From: Cruorifilaria tuberocauda
Lineage: Eukaryota; Nematoda; Chromadorea; Rhabditida; Onchocercidae
Direction of reading: 5' to 3'
DNA length: 64,000 nucleotides
Assembly: GCA_013365365.1 (NCBI GenBank)
Contig: JABVXU010000222.1
Location: forward strand, 23,449-87,448
This document shows, in pieces, positions 1 to 11,463 of this stretch (the first letter of the stretch is position 1; each line of letters begins with the position of its first letter). The notes beneath the pieces were generated by a model, which saw only the letters and a program-made list of their open reading frames with translations, had not been told where the DNA came from and did no database searches. The translations under genes and the position numbers were made by a program.

Positions 1-763
1 GCATACACTTTGAACGTCAAACGTCTCTTGCCTGCCAGATTAATCTCTCCCGGCATATAAAGCGCTAAAATTAGTAACAATTTCGAAAGAGCTTTCGTTG
101 CAAGTACTGAAAAATGTGAATTAAGCATTGGTAGATGAGACAAACTACTAATCAAAGTTACACAATTCAAATTCAATAACTATATAAAATTGAATTCATT
201 AAATCTTTTCTCATTTCACTTTTAGCACTTGCATGATCAACCTCATCATATCTCAGAAAGGTAAGATATATTTCAATACAGTCTCACTGTCAAAAAAAGC
301 AATTTTAGAACAAGTTTAATCGTGTTTAATTTATGAAGTAAAGAAAAATCATTACGTTAGCACTGCAATCAGTTAAGTGCTCATTGAAGACTTTTAACTA
401 CATACATCAAAGACCATACAGAAAATGAATTAAGGAAATTCTGCATATCATCTTAATATACAAAATTACAGGATATATATCACAAGAAAGTAGTTGCAAC
501 TGCTAGAGAGCAGCACTTGATTAGGAATGAGAGCATGTCTTCATATTCCATAGTGTCTTCTTCAAAACTATCGTTCCACGACCTCTTTTCGATACTTCCA
601 GACCAAAACATTGCAAAATCCGACTAACCTACAACCAAATTCCATTTGAAAACTGCATCCGGATGAACATACAGACAATTACGTTCACATTAAAATGTAT
701 CATGATGATTATAACACATTTAGCAATGTTAAAAGTATAAATGCTAAAACACCGTATGTTAGC
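1..763. other. AT-rich flank with no supported gene
   Basis: No open frame with convincing splice sites or recognisable protein sequence was found on either strand. It lies downstream (3') of the minus-strand gene ending at 764 and probably holds its 3' untranslated region, including AATAAA-like AT-rich motifs. It could also contain introns of a gene outside the window. Confidence 0.5.
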
Positions 764-1575
764 CTAGTCATATACAGCATACACCGATCGTCGGCTTAAT
801 AAGTGCTTTCGGATTATTAGTGGAATAAGGTAAAAAACTGCCTGTCGATAACTAGTCCAATGTTTCACTATCAATTCGCGTTGGCTATCGTCTCGAATAA
901 ACCGTTCCAGCTTTCGCTGCAGAGCTGCTGATGCATTACGCGTTCTGAAATCCATTTCCGTTCAAATCATAAAATTGAACGCTAATTTATAAATCTTCCA
1001 GCTCGACAGAAAAGAGAAATAACAGCTCGAAAGAATTTAAAAACTACTCACTTAATAAAGCGCTGCTGTCTTGTTATCTGAGGAAGCGGAAGGTTTTGGT
1101 CTTCACTTATAGGGCCAATCCAATCTGATTGCTCATCGTCTGCCTCACGACCATCGGAGGAGCAGGTCTCAGAAGATGATAATTCGCTTGTTGAGCATAG
1201 ACTATCCCAATCCATCCCTAAATTACTATAATAATCTTTGAAATTCCCAAACATTATTCAAACCTTGAACCATAAAAATTAGAATCAAGCAGACACAAAA
1301 AGGGTAGCAAAATATTACAACCATAGATATTACCAGTTAATTTCAGCAAGACGCAATCTTATGATATTACCTTTGCTTGCAGTGCTGAGTTGAGAAACAA
1401 TGTCTATATCCATCTCTTCGTTGACATTTTTTCGCTTCACAACCCTTTTCTTCCGTCTTATACGTCCGGAACGCTGTTCCGCCTCTGCTTCCACCTGACT
1501 ATCTGATTCAATCGTAACAGATGCGACGCGCTTAACTACCGTGTACTCAATTTCGCTTTCATCGTCCGTGTGCAT
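764..1575 (-). CDS. GPATCH2-like nuclear protein, short form
   Basis: Three exons join in phase: 1575-1371, 1235-1052 and 944-764, giving 189 residues. The middle exon carries an acidic serine-rich stretch ending in GREADDEQSDW, which I recognise from vertebrate GPATCH2/GPATCH2L proteins. Exon 1 has a basic patch rich in R and K (RRKKRVVKRK), a likely nuclear localisation signal. The last exon has the pattern KLERFIRDDSQREL, also reminiscent of this family. No glycine-rich G-patch domain is visible, so the protein is much shorter than human GPATCH2, either lineage-specific loss or a divergent family member. The start ATG is preceded by GATTTAG, a plausible trans-splice acceptor. Family assignment rests on a short motif and is moderate; the gene itself is well supported by phase agreement. 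Confidence 0.6.
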
Positions 1576-2618
1576 TTCTTTTCCCTAAATCTTATGACAA
1601 CGTATGAAAAGTAATCATTATAAACAAGCCTGCCAAAAACCAATGCTCAAATTACTATTAAAAACCTCTGGATTGAAACTTGGAAACCAACAATTCTCAT
1701 GCAAATTATTAAGTATATATTAGTTTTTACCATACGCTAGTAATATAAGAAAACAAAATAGGAACATAGACAAATACAGATGATATGAAAACTAATGTAC
1801 GACCCGATGATTGAGATCTTTTACAGAAGTAAACAAATACTACTTCTAACATAAATTACTGAAAATCAGTAAAATTAAATCCCCAAAAGATATGAGACTA
1901 AAACAGATCAAAATGTCAGCAAAACAAGGAACAGATGACATATATGGATGACCGCCCTTACAAGTGTCTCATGGCTGCTGAAAACAAATACAAAACATCG
2001 AATTGTGGAACCAATTTGATCATTAAACACAAATTCAAACTGGACAAAAATTTCACAAATGATAATCATCTGAAGCCATTACACACAAGAGTGAAATCAA
2101 TCGAAAAAATTAAAAACCATAATAGTTAAGCATTCTTTATTGAATTAGACAAGCCAACTGCTTCATTAAGAACGTTCAGTATTCAGAACGATTAACTTAG
2201 AAGAAAGGAATATGAAACGGATCAAAAAGAATTAGTGTCTGTCTACAAAAAAAATTGAAAATGAGATCGCAAGATATATATTATCTATACAAACAACAAA
2301 TAATTTACTAATTTACTAAAGAGATGCAGCAAATAACTGCCCTAATTTATTGATATACGACACAAAACAAAGATACATTCTCTGCAAATAGAACGCTGGG
2401 TGATATTCCTGAATTTCGGTTAAACAGTTCTAAAATCATCAGGTAAGCACAAAATATAAACCGAATTATTCAATGGAAATGATGCCAAAAACAATATGAT
2501 AAATACCATTAAAATTTTGTTGATATTTCAAAATTCTTGATAAATCCAATGAGCAAATAAAATTAGCAAGATGTATCATGTAGTAGTTTCCACAGTATTC
2601 TATAATCCAATGACAAGC
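1576..2618. other. Intergenic region
   Basis: AT-rich sequence between two minus-strand genes. It would hold the promoter or trans-splice region of the GPATCH2-like gene and the 3' untranslated region of the diacylglycerol kinase gene. A 64-codon plus-strand frame at 1935-2129 has no recognisable features and no splice support. Nothing else was seen. Confidence 0.5.
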
Positions 2619-5600
2619 TCATTCAGCATGCAAATTTTCATGAAACAACATGAGAGCTTGATCTTTATGAGTAATATGTATAACACCGGGCGGTTGTAGC
2701 CACGCTTCACCATCGCACTGTACTGGTAATGTTGCGCCAAAGATTCTCAACTTCAAAGTACTTCCTTGGGCAAGTGAAATACCTTGAGAAATGCCTATCT
2801 GCATCTGCGCGATGTGAAATGATGAACGTACCGCAAAAACTTCAAACTTTTCTAAAACTAACTGATATTAACTTCCGCTAACTTCACTGATATCGGCCAA
2901 ACAAATCAAATGCATAGACTCTCTTATGCACAAACTTATTTCATTTTATAATACTTCACAATCTTTATTCAAAAGTCTCTGATAAAAATTGATTAATTGC
3001 AAATCCATTTCTAGGTGTTACAGAAATGCTACGTTAATAAGATATATGCTAACATAAAAGTGAGCATCATATGAGCATCAGTGACCATCAGCTGTAACAG
3101 TACCATCTCACGCTATTCTTGTTTTAATCCTTTTTTCCTAGAGTCTTAAATGAATTTTTGCCTACTTACAGGTATTATACTCGAAAAAAAAATGGCTTGA
3201 ACTAACGATCATCGATAGCTTGCGGAGAAAATAAATCGACCCAAGGTCGTACTCCCGCACCCCAAAAAGGAATATTAAGAACAATTAAGCCCTCTATTGG
3301 CGGCAGTGGAATGACAATGCCATCTACGGTTAGTTCAACTTTTCGGTCCAAATTAGCACAGGAATGTTCCAGAACATCCTGCAATAAACAAATCAAAATT
3401 ACTTGATTAAAAAAAAGCTTTAAGCTTCTAAACCAATATTTTGACAAAAATAAAAAAAGTTTTCAAACAGAAATATGTTCAGAAATATTTTTTACCTTTG
3501 TCCCAAAGGTAAAGAAAAGGATTTTATTTAAAAATCGTGATGAAACTATTTTGCGAATACTGTCACGAGTTGATTGCATGCCTGAAAGTTAAATTATCAA
3601 GTTGAACAAAACAGCTTTTCCACCGGTCAGTTTCAATTAACTGTTTGATACACTTTATATATTTTAATATTTCTCTTTTAAAAATGAAAAATATTCAAAG
3701 ATTCCATTTTATGAACATATACTTCAGTGAAGGAAAAAATAATGTTATAATTTAAATGATCTAAAACTTCACATTTCTTTCATGTCAAATCAATTGGAAT
3801 AAATCTACCACATAGCAGTTATTTACCTCAGTTTTTACCCATGACAAAGCATAAAATAGAGAACCTACTGCTTTTTGAAAATTTATAATGTTCATTTACA
3901 GAAAAAAATTCCTTTAATTATGAAACAGCTAAAACGTGTGTGCATCACAAAAATTATGAAATATACTAACCATAAGTAACGCAAGCATCCACACCCACAG
4001 AAACATAATTTACCATACTGAATCGCTTGTTTTTGGCACGAATACCCAACTGTCTCTTGTGAATAATATCAATCGTCCACCTGTCTAATTTCACTGTTTT
4101 GGCACTTCTCATGTCACGACAGATCTGTAACTGGCTATAAAAATTTTGCTTATTAACTTTATGCCCTTTGGCAATGATAACCAATATTTAATATGTCATC
4201 AACAAATGTAAAAAATATCTTTAAATTAGAGCTAAAGATCTTTTATGGTTCATAACGTGTAGTTCTTCAAAATAAATTTTTATAAAAACGACCTCGAAGA
4301 AGTCGACCGATCCTTCATGACCAGATCCCCACCCTAAAGTCCTACTCAAATCGTTGCCAGTGCCCAAAGGCAGAATAGCTACGGGTAATTTCCGTTCCAA
4401 TTCGCTGATAGCATCAAGAGCTAACGAAACTGTGCCATCGCCGCCAGCTACAATGATACGACAATCGATTTCAGGATACATATTGATCCAACGCAGCGCT
4501 GTTCCTATTCCAATTTGTTGAATATTTATAACCTGAACTCTTGGAGCTTAGCATTTAGTATTATCCGGAACACAAACTGAATCAAAGAACACATGCCATA
4601 ATAAATTTATAGACTAAGGTATTGTATATTTGGTACTAATTCAGTCTTTATACTGGTTTCAAAACATTAGAATTACCGGATAATGTCGAACTCAAATTTC
4701 AACGGGTGACTTCGCCACTACGTTAAATGATTTAAATAATTCTTCTACCTGAATCGGATGAAGTAGTTTGCGAAATGTTCGCAATGCGGCGAAACCTTCC
4801 GATCCTCCACTTCGTGGATTAACGATAACGAAAAGTGGCTTCCACAACAAATAATCAACATTATTTGGTCGACAAATTGTATCAACAATTAACTGCAAAA
4901 TTCACTAAAGCATTAAGATTTGGCGAGGAGCATGTACACTTAGCTGTTTCAATTGAGATTAATATATAACACTTCAGAAAAATGATCACTACATCAAACA
5001 TCAAGTACATGTACAAAGCATTATCATACAAATAATTCAATTATATTTCAGTAAACAAAGTAAAAAAGGAAAAAGTAAAAAACAAGTATATTTTTATCCA
5101 AAAATATTGAATTTCAACCTGTCTATTGCGACGACTACCAACTTTACGTACTGTGACACAAGTTGGTGGGACAATAAAATCCCAATTAGCACCCATGGTA
5201 CACCGTCCATTCACCAGCTGCCTACAGCGTGCATGGACGGTAGACTGCAATTATGAAATTAAGGTGATTTAAAAGCTTTAATTAACTTCTTACGCTTGAG
5301 ATAATGTTAACCTGACAAAAAGCGCATCGAAAATCTATCAAGCCAACACCATCGCCACATTCTTCATTGCACACACCGCAGATGCTGCATGACGGAAGAT
5401 TTCCGTGGATCTATAAAGTTTTAAAATATGATATTGTTAGGCACACTAAACATAATACTTATAAAATTATGCACAAAATCATGCTAGATAGGATTTCGAT
5501 ATATTCAAAGAATTGCCCAATAATTTCTAAAAAATTGAAGTTTTTACCCAATGATGCTTAATTTCCCCATTTGTTGACGCAACAGTAATTTTACAACGGA

Positions 5601-6000
5601 AAGTGCTCGAAAGTGAGTGAAGACAAGATGTGCAATCGACCATAACTCCACAATAGTCGCATTGCATGCCCATTTGCATTCCATTTTCGCAAACATTGCA
5701 ATAATGCCTTGTATCATCATGGAACAGGCTTACGAAGTGATGTCCACCTCGAGAAGCATCACTTATTGAATACAAGCTTACGTCAGAAAGTATAAGGTGA
5801 AAAATCTTCAGAAAGTTCTCAAAAATGATTCACTGCTAAAAACCCATATTTATATCAATCAACATTCAAGAAAAAGACTAACTGTAAGAGGCATCAAAAT
5901 CCTGACAATAATATTCCACAATTTTTGGGCGTAAAACTTTCCTCAGTATTTGCAAGATTGTCAACAGAAATACCGACACGGCTATTAACTGCCATATCAT
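2619..6000 (-). CDS. DGKE: Diacylglycerol kinase, epsilon type
   Basis: Phosphorylates diacylglycerol to phosphatidic acid at membranes. About ten exons read downward from the ATG at 6000. In order they encode: an N-terminal hydrophobic segment ([18 protein letters not shown]), typical of the epsilon class; a first C1 zinc finger with CNVC, CDYCG and CTSC; a second C1 finger (CSICGVC, CAFCQ, HARC); the kinase catalytic domain with IVNPRSGG (near 4830), the GGDGT nucleotide-binding motif (near 4440) and [16 protein letters not shown]; then the accessory domain with [24 protein letters not shown] and ITHK. The HHW|IHGN exon junction, the membrane segment and the absence of EF hands or PH domain favour epsilon over other isoforms. 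The start of exon 2 (about 5750) is uncertain because the obvious acceptor gives the wrong phase. Roughly 500-550 residues, near the human size. Confidence 0.92.
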
Positions 6001-6190
6001 TGTACTGAAAAGAAAATGTTTGTGCCTAATAAAATTCATAAGAACAGTAAACATATAATCTTACTTGAAATATGTTGAACTTCAATATATTTCGCACTTC
6101 AAAAATCAACAGTTCACAACAAGGCGAAAGCTGATCACGCAGATGTTTAGAGACGCATAGGTTGTGATTTCACACTATGTATGTACAGAT

Positions 6191-6567
6191 TTAACGGGCT
6201 ACGATAATATGTAGCTTTTGTAAGTAGTTAGGTGCTATTCGAAGTGTGTTCCAGCGGTTTGCAAATTTCGGGTGAAATGGATCTATGATATAATCCCTAA
6301 GGCCTCTGCGCCTAATCCACGACTGCTGACATTTTTCGGTAATTGATACTTTTGTTATGTATGATTCATGCAAAACGAATATACTATAATCACTGAAATA
6401 AAATTTTTGAAAATGTTGAAAGGGATCTGCGATTTCGCTAGTTCAGTGTGAACTTGCTACTTAGGTCTGACGCGAAAAAATCTGGAATGTTATAGAAACA
6501 TGTTGTAGCTATTAGCGACAGTGTTCTACCGTGCAAGGATTTTGTTTATTTTCAAGTTTTGAGACAT
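6191..6567 (-). CDS. Orphan basic 79-residue protein
   Basis: Two exons, 6567-6530 and 6392-6191, join in phase across a 137-nt intron with donor CG|GTAGAA and acceptor TTTTCAG. The product starts MSQNLKINKILARDYS and ends in a basic and aromatic stretch with WIRRRGLRDYI, DPFHPKFANRW and LRIAPNYL. I do not recognise the family. There is no membrane segment or clear signal peptide; a basic N-terminus could be a mitochondrial presequence, but that is only a guess. Its stop lies 190 bp upstream of the diacylglycerol kinase ATG on the same strand, so the two could be co-transcribed. Phase agreement and protein-like composition support a real gene, but there is no homology evidence. Confidence 0.5.
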
Positions 6568-7549
6568 TGTAAAAATAGTATTTGTGTTTGATGCACTACT
6601 GCTCGCAGTGCAAATCAGCAAATTTCTAGGAAAGAAATCTTCAGCTGACTAAAGGAAAATTCGAGCAAAATTTTCCGAGACTATAATACTATATGTTATG
6701 CAGTGATCTCGGTTAAACCAAGCTTCAATTTATAAATATATTAATATTAAAAATAATAAACGGTAACATCTAAAATGCCCGTTATTTGCTATCCAAAACT
6801 GATCAGTTCCATTTTTTCGATATTGAAGTTTTTTTCTGAACAATTCACAGGTGCATTACGCTATGAATAATGGATAATACGTGCACATTCGCCGACATTT
6901 CTGATTATTTTTCATGCCTTTGTAAAATGTTGTTGTAGATATGTCAGAACGTCTTCCTATGAACCGATTTTGTCCTTTCAAGCATAAGAACAGAAGTTAG
7001 CTGTTACCTACTTCATTTGAAGTTATGTTTTTGTGTGACACGTAGTTGGTAAAAGTGTTAATGTATCATAGTTGAAATAACGTAAGTTCTTGAAAGCAAA
7101 ATGTCAAGATGTCATGCCATTTGTTCGGAAAGTAGTTTAAGTGGTTTATCCTCGAGTTTTTTCTCAAAAGTCGTTATTCACGTTGAACATTCTTAAATAT
7201 GTTATTGTAAAAGATCACGTCGAGTTCGCATTCATCCAATTAATTAAACAAATGGAGTAGCTATTTACTCAGAAAACTGCTTCAACGGAGTAAAATGGTT
7301 TAATTTTACTTGTAATATATCCTTCATGACTTATAAATTGGGTTGTAGACATATCAGATTATTGATGTCATCAAGTGACAAGAGTAGTTTGACCTAAACT
7401 AACCAATTAGAGAAAAAGTGGATTGCAGAGAAGTAGTGTTGACTCATTTCATATTGAAAGCCAGTGGTTCCTAATTTTCGGTTCAAAGACTAATTTTGGA
7501 AGTGCACTATTTTTCCAGTTTTCCAAGCTAGTTAAAAAATTTGCATAAA
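6568..7549. promoter_or_regulatory. Divergent intergenic region
   Basis: About 1 kb between the start of a minus-strand gene (6567) and the start of a plus-strand gene (7550). It should contain promoters for both directions. The sequence is AT-rich with no obvious repeat or additional reading frame. The assignment rests only on gene orientation. Confidence 0.4.
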
Positions 7550-8241
7550 ATGAGACTAAACAAATTCTTAACTAAAATATGCATAATTTTGGTGTATCAG
7601 AAAACGCCTTATTTCAATTATTTTTCGTGTCTGGTTTGCTTGTGCGTTGTAGCATGGATAATATGGATAGTTTGCATGATTATTACATGTCGGGATTTTT
7701 ACCCTTGTTTTACCGTCAGGTATAAAATTTTTTTTTTTGAAATTTGTTTCCATCGAACAGATGGAACAGATCAACATCGAATAGAGAAATTTTTTGATCC
7801 AACTTTTTTCATATCCATCACCATTTATATCTTGTCAAATTTTTTTACCTCCAAGTCTCAGGGGGAATGCATTTTATGATTTACCTGCAGAGAATGACCT
7901 TGATAATTATTGAAACATTTATTTTGAATCGTAAAATTTTTTTATATTGGGCTAGTTACTTATATCATGCGAATTTAATTCACAACTCAAAAGGTCATGG
8001 CTAACCTTTTAATTACCAATAAAAGGATAAGATATGTGGACCGAATTCGGATTAAATCAAATAAATACAAATCTCGGACTGTTGTGCTTGATGTTGATTC
8101 TGCTTTCATTTATTGTTTTTATTTATATGTGATAGCGATCTCCCGAGAAATTCCAATTCAATGACTCCAGCTCGTTTCGATTGGAATAAGGCCAGATGGT
8201 GCCAATCACTCGGGAAAAATGTTCCAAGTAGTTTCAAATAA
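7550..8241 (+). CDS. Orphan 91-residue single-pass membrane protein
   Basis: Two exons, 7550-7719 and 8136-8241, join in phase (phase 2) with donor CAG|GTATAA and acceptor TGATAG. The N-terminal half is basic, then comes a long hydrophobic and cysteine-containing segment (CLVCLCVVAWIIWIVCMII, about residues 29-47), then a polar C-terminal half with MTPARFDWNKARWCQSLGK. No family was recognised. It lies 293 bp upstream of TAF4 in the same direction and TAF4 has its own trans-splice-like acceptor, so the pair may form a two-gene nematode operon. The minus-strand frame covering 8106-8441 is probably a shadow. Confidence 0.5.
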
Positions 8242-8534
8242 ATCGGAAAAACAATTCTCCTAAGGGCCTTGTAGTCCGTACTTCCCAGATGATATGTAAA
8301 AAGAGATGGTTTGTCTACCAAAAACCTTTTTAGGCTTATCTTGTTGGTAATAATATGGAACTTTTCCATATTTCCCATGAAACATTGGAAAGTTGAAAAA
8401 CTGGCATATTTCGGAAGATAGGGAAAGTTCAAAATTAGCAATTAGTCATGAAATTGCAAGATTTGTTGTGAATATTTTAAAAGAAGTTGCATTTGTTTTT
8501 TTAATTGATAACATTTTGATGTTTTCAGTACTTT

Positions 8535-11463
8535 ATGAACGAAGCAGTACCTCCGCCTCCGGTTTCAACAACGGGTAGTGGGCCGCGTTTCCGAATCGTT
8601 CCAGGGCCTATTTTAGGCGAAAATGATCGAGCAAATGTTCCTCGGAGTACAAACATAACTTCCTCGGTAGTACCATAGATCAAGTAGAACAAAATAAAGA
8701 AAAGCAATTCAGATTTTTATTTCTATTTAGTATTAGAATATTTACTTAGTTTTGTCGCAATGGGTCATAGTTTGCGTGATGAGGACTGATGAATTTTCAG
8801 TGTTTCTTTTTTTTAACTTCATTCTAAATATGAATTGAGAATTTCAAGAATCCTTACATTCCAGAAAAATTTAATTCAGATTTCAACGCCTTCCTTTGTC
8901 TCGCAGGTGAACATTCAAGACATGCAATCACATCCTGTGCAGTATGTTATGTTAAACCAAGGTAGCGATTTTTAATTATGTAGAGTTTCACGTTATTTAC
9001 TTTTTGGAGTATTTTTGATTTTTGAATGTTTCGGGCTTTTAAATGATTAGTCTGCAATTTTCGTTTGTTTGTTGTATCTGTTTTATCATGTGGCTGCTGT
9101 TGAAAATCCCTCTAGGGAAGTGATTAATTGAAATAGGATCACAGGCACATCAGCAACCAGAAATTGTATTGATTTAATTTTTTACTACTATCATTTTTTA
9201 CAACTGAATGGTTTTTCAAGGTAACAATGTCCAAACTCAGCAAAATCAGATGCGTAATGCTAATGCAGCCGAACAAGCAAGCATGGTTTCAAAATGTGCA
9301 CGATTCTTCAAAACGCTCATACACCTCTCGCAACAACCTGATCAACAACAAGGACATCAAACTGCCATGCGGGTAACTGAACTTGTTAAGGTGTGTTTCA
9401 ACATTGATTTAGAGAGCGTTCTTTCGTTCATTTATTTTTTTTAGATAATTTACGGTCTTATAAATCAATCTTTGCGCATATTTTAAAGTTAATTCATCGT
9501 GGTTTCTGCTTTTTAGTTGGTAATATATGGTTCAATGCCTCCAGAAGTATTTACTAGTCGTCTTCAAGAGGCACTGCGTTCTCAAGCACAGCCACATCTA
9601 CTTCCATTTCTTCAGAAGGTATTATTTTTATAGACCTCATTTTGAAATAAATAATTGGAAATTTTGCCGTTTTTTAAATTACAGAAGCATTTTAGATCGC
9701 CTTGCAAACATAGCATATGAATGTCATCGAAACTTTTCGGTCATTTTTATCATGATATGAGAGTAGCCATTATTTCATTTGTTATTCTCCTACTTAAATA
9801 TTTGACAATACCTTCTACTTAATAATGTTTCATTGAAGACTTTACCAGCACTGAGAGCCGCCTTACAAAAGGGTGAAGTTATTATTGAAGGAATCGGTGC
9901 TACTGCTCCGCAACTGCCACCACCACTTCCTGACATGCCTCAGCCTTCCACACAGTGGGACACAAGTTCACAATCGACAAATAATGAAAACTCTTACTTG
10001 TCACAGGTTTTGTAAATATATTTGCTTTAAATTCTGTTTTCGAAATCAAGCATATTTAGTTTTTCTTCGAAAACGTTCATTTATCACAAGATAGCTTAAT
10101 GCGATTTAAACTTGACGAGTGATAAGTTCGTTGAAGAAGTCTTCAAGTGTTGCTCCGTCGTCATCAGTGCTGAATGGAAGCACAGGAAGTTATTCGAAAA
10201 CTGAAGGAAGTGATGATTTTTCAATAGAAGAATCGTCTAGTGAAGCTGAAATCCGTACATTACCTCCGAGCCAAACACAGTATAAACTTTTAAATGGAGA
10301 TGTCATTGCTCGGTGAGTTTCCCCGATTTTAAAGTCCTGTTTCTACAGTTTAGTATGTCAGAATAATCAATAGTATTCTTTCTGTCATCGAATCATTTAT
10401 CTATTTAATATATGATTATATGCTAAATTTCTTTTCATATTGACGCTCCAATTCAATTAAGGAAAATTCAACGAGCGATGCCCGATGGAGGTATTCCTCA
10501 AGAGGAAGTTATCGCTTTGATTTCTCAGGCAGCGGAATTTAGATTGCGCGTAATGCTTGCCAAATTAGCTGTTGTTGCGGAACACCGTTTGGAACCTCTT
10601 CGAAATCATCCTTATTATCGTGTATGCTAATTTGAAATTATCTTATCTTAGCGGTACCAAACGATTTGGTTACCGTTTATTGCTTTTGTTTTAAAGTGCT
10701 GTTAATTCTAGGTAATTGATGATATTCGTCGACAGTTACGCTTTGTGGAAGAATTGGAACGTTTGGAATATGAAAGAAGAGAAAATCGTGAAAAAGAAGC
10801 ATTAATTCGACTCAGTAAAACTAAAGGAAAGGACAAAGACACTTTGATTGAGAAAGCAAAACAGGTTGGTAATACCTTAGATTTCATCATTCCAAGTAAT
10901 TAACTGGAAATCTCACTCCTTTTCTCTTCATATGTCAAAAAGATCTGTTATCGTGCCATATTTCTCATTTTACAAGAAGAGGGATCTAATTCGTTTATTT
11001 GACATTTATGTTGAAATTATTTCTTAAGTTGCAAAGAGCTGATCAGGAAGCTGCACGGAATCGTGATGCCAATGCTGCCGCAATAGCAGCATTAGGTGGA
11101 GACAAAGTAAGCAAGAAACATTGGTCTGAAACGAATAATCCGTTTGATCAACCAATAACTGCTGGAGTTTCACTTCAGGTATTCATTTTTAATAAAAAGC
11201 AAACAATAGTTCCTTGATATTCGCTTCCCATTTATTCATTGGTAGAGTATTTTGATAAAATTTAGTCTATTTTATGTATACGAGGTTCACTCCTCTTTGT
11301 TTTTTATTTTTATACTTTTATGCAGACTCATCGCCCCCGCACAAAACGAGTTACTATGCGAGATCTGCAGTTAGTGATTGCTCAAGATCCGATCTCTCGA
11401 ACATCGCAGCTGAGACACCGTTTAGCTTTATTTAATTATACAACTGATACTGTTTCTGCATAA
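8535..11463 (+). CDS. taf-4: Transcription initiation factor TFIID subunit 4
   Basis: TAF4 is a core TFIID subunit that pairs with TAF12 through a histone fold. Ten exons join in phase: 8535-8666, 8907-8961, 9221-9390, 9517-9618, 9839-10011, 10127-10312, 10462-10621, 10712-10864, 11029-11178 and 11326-11463, giving 472 residues. Exons 3-5 encode the TAFH domain (KCARFFKTLIHLS, VTELVKLVIYGSM, LLPFLQKTLPALRAAL). A low-complexity linker follows (PPPLPDMPQPS, then serine-rich). Exons 7-10 encode the conserved C-terminal histone-fold region (EEVIALISQAAEFRLR, a charged helix rich in R and E, NPFDQPITAG, RVTMRDLQLVIAQ). The acceptor TTTTCAG at 8522-8528, seven bases before the ATG, looks like a trans-splice site and fixes the start. 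The boundary of exons 5 and 6 is the least certain. Much shorter than human TAF4, mainly in the N-terminal linker. Confidence 0.93.

Noticed and set aside
3826..3858. Possible extra exon in the diacylglycerol kinase gene
   Set aside because: Direct joining of the flanking exons (VTYG to MQSTRD) matches the family alignment, so no exon is needed here.
8106..8441. 111-codon minus-strand open frame
   Set aside because: It overlaps the second exon of the plus-strand orphan in antisense, has no recognisable domain, and such lengths arise in AT-rich DNA.
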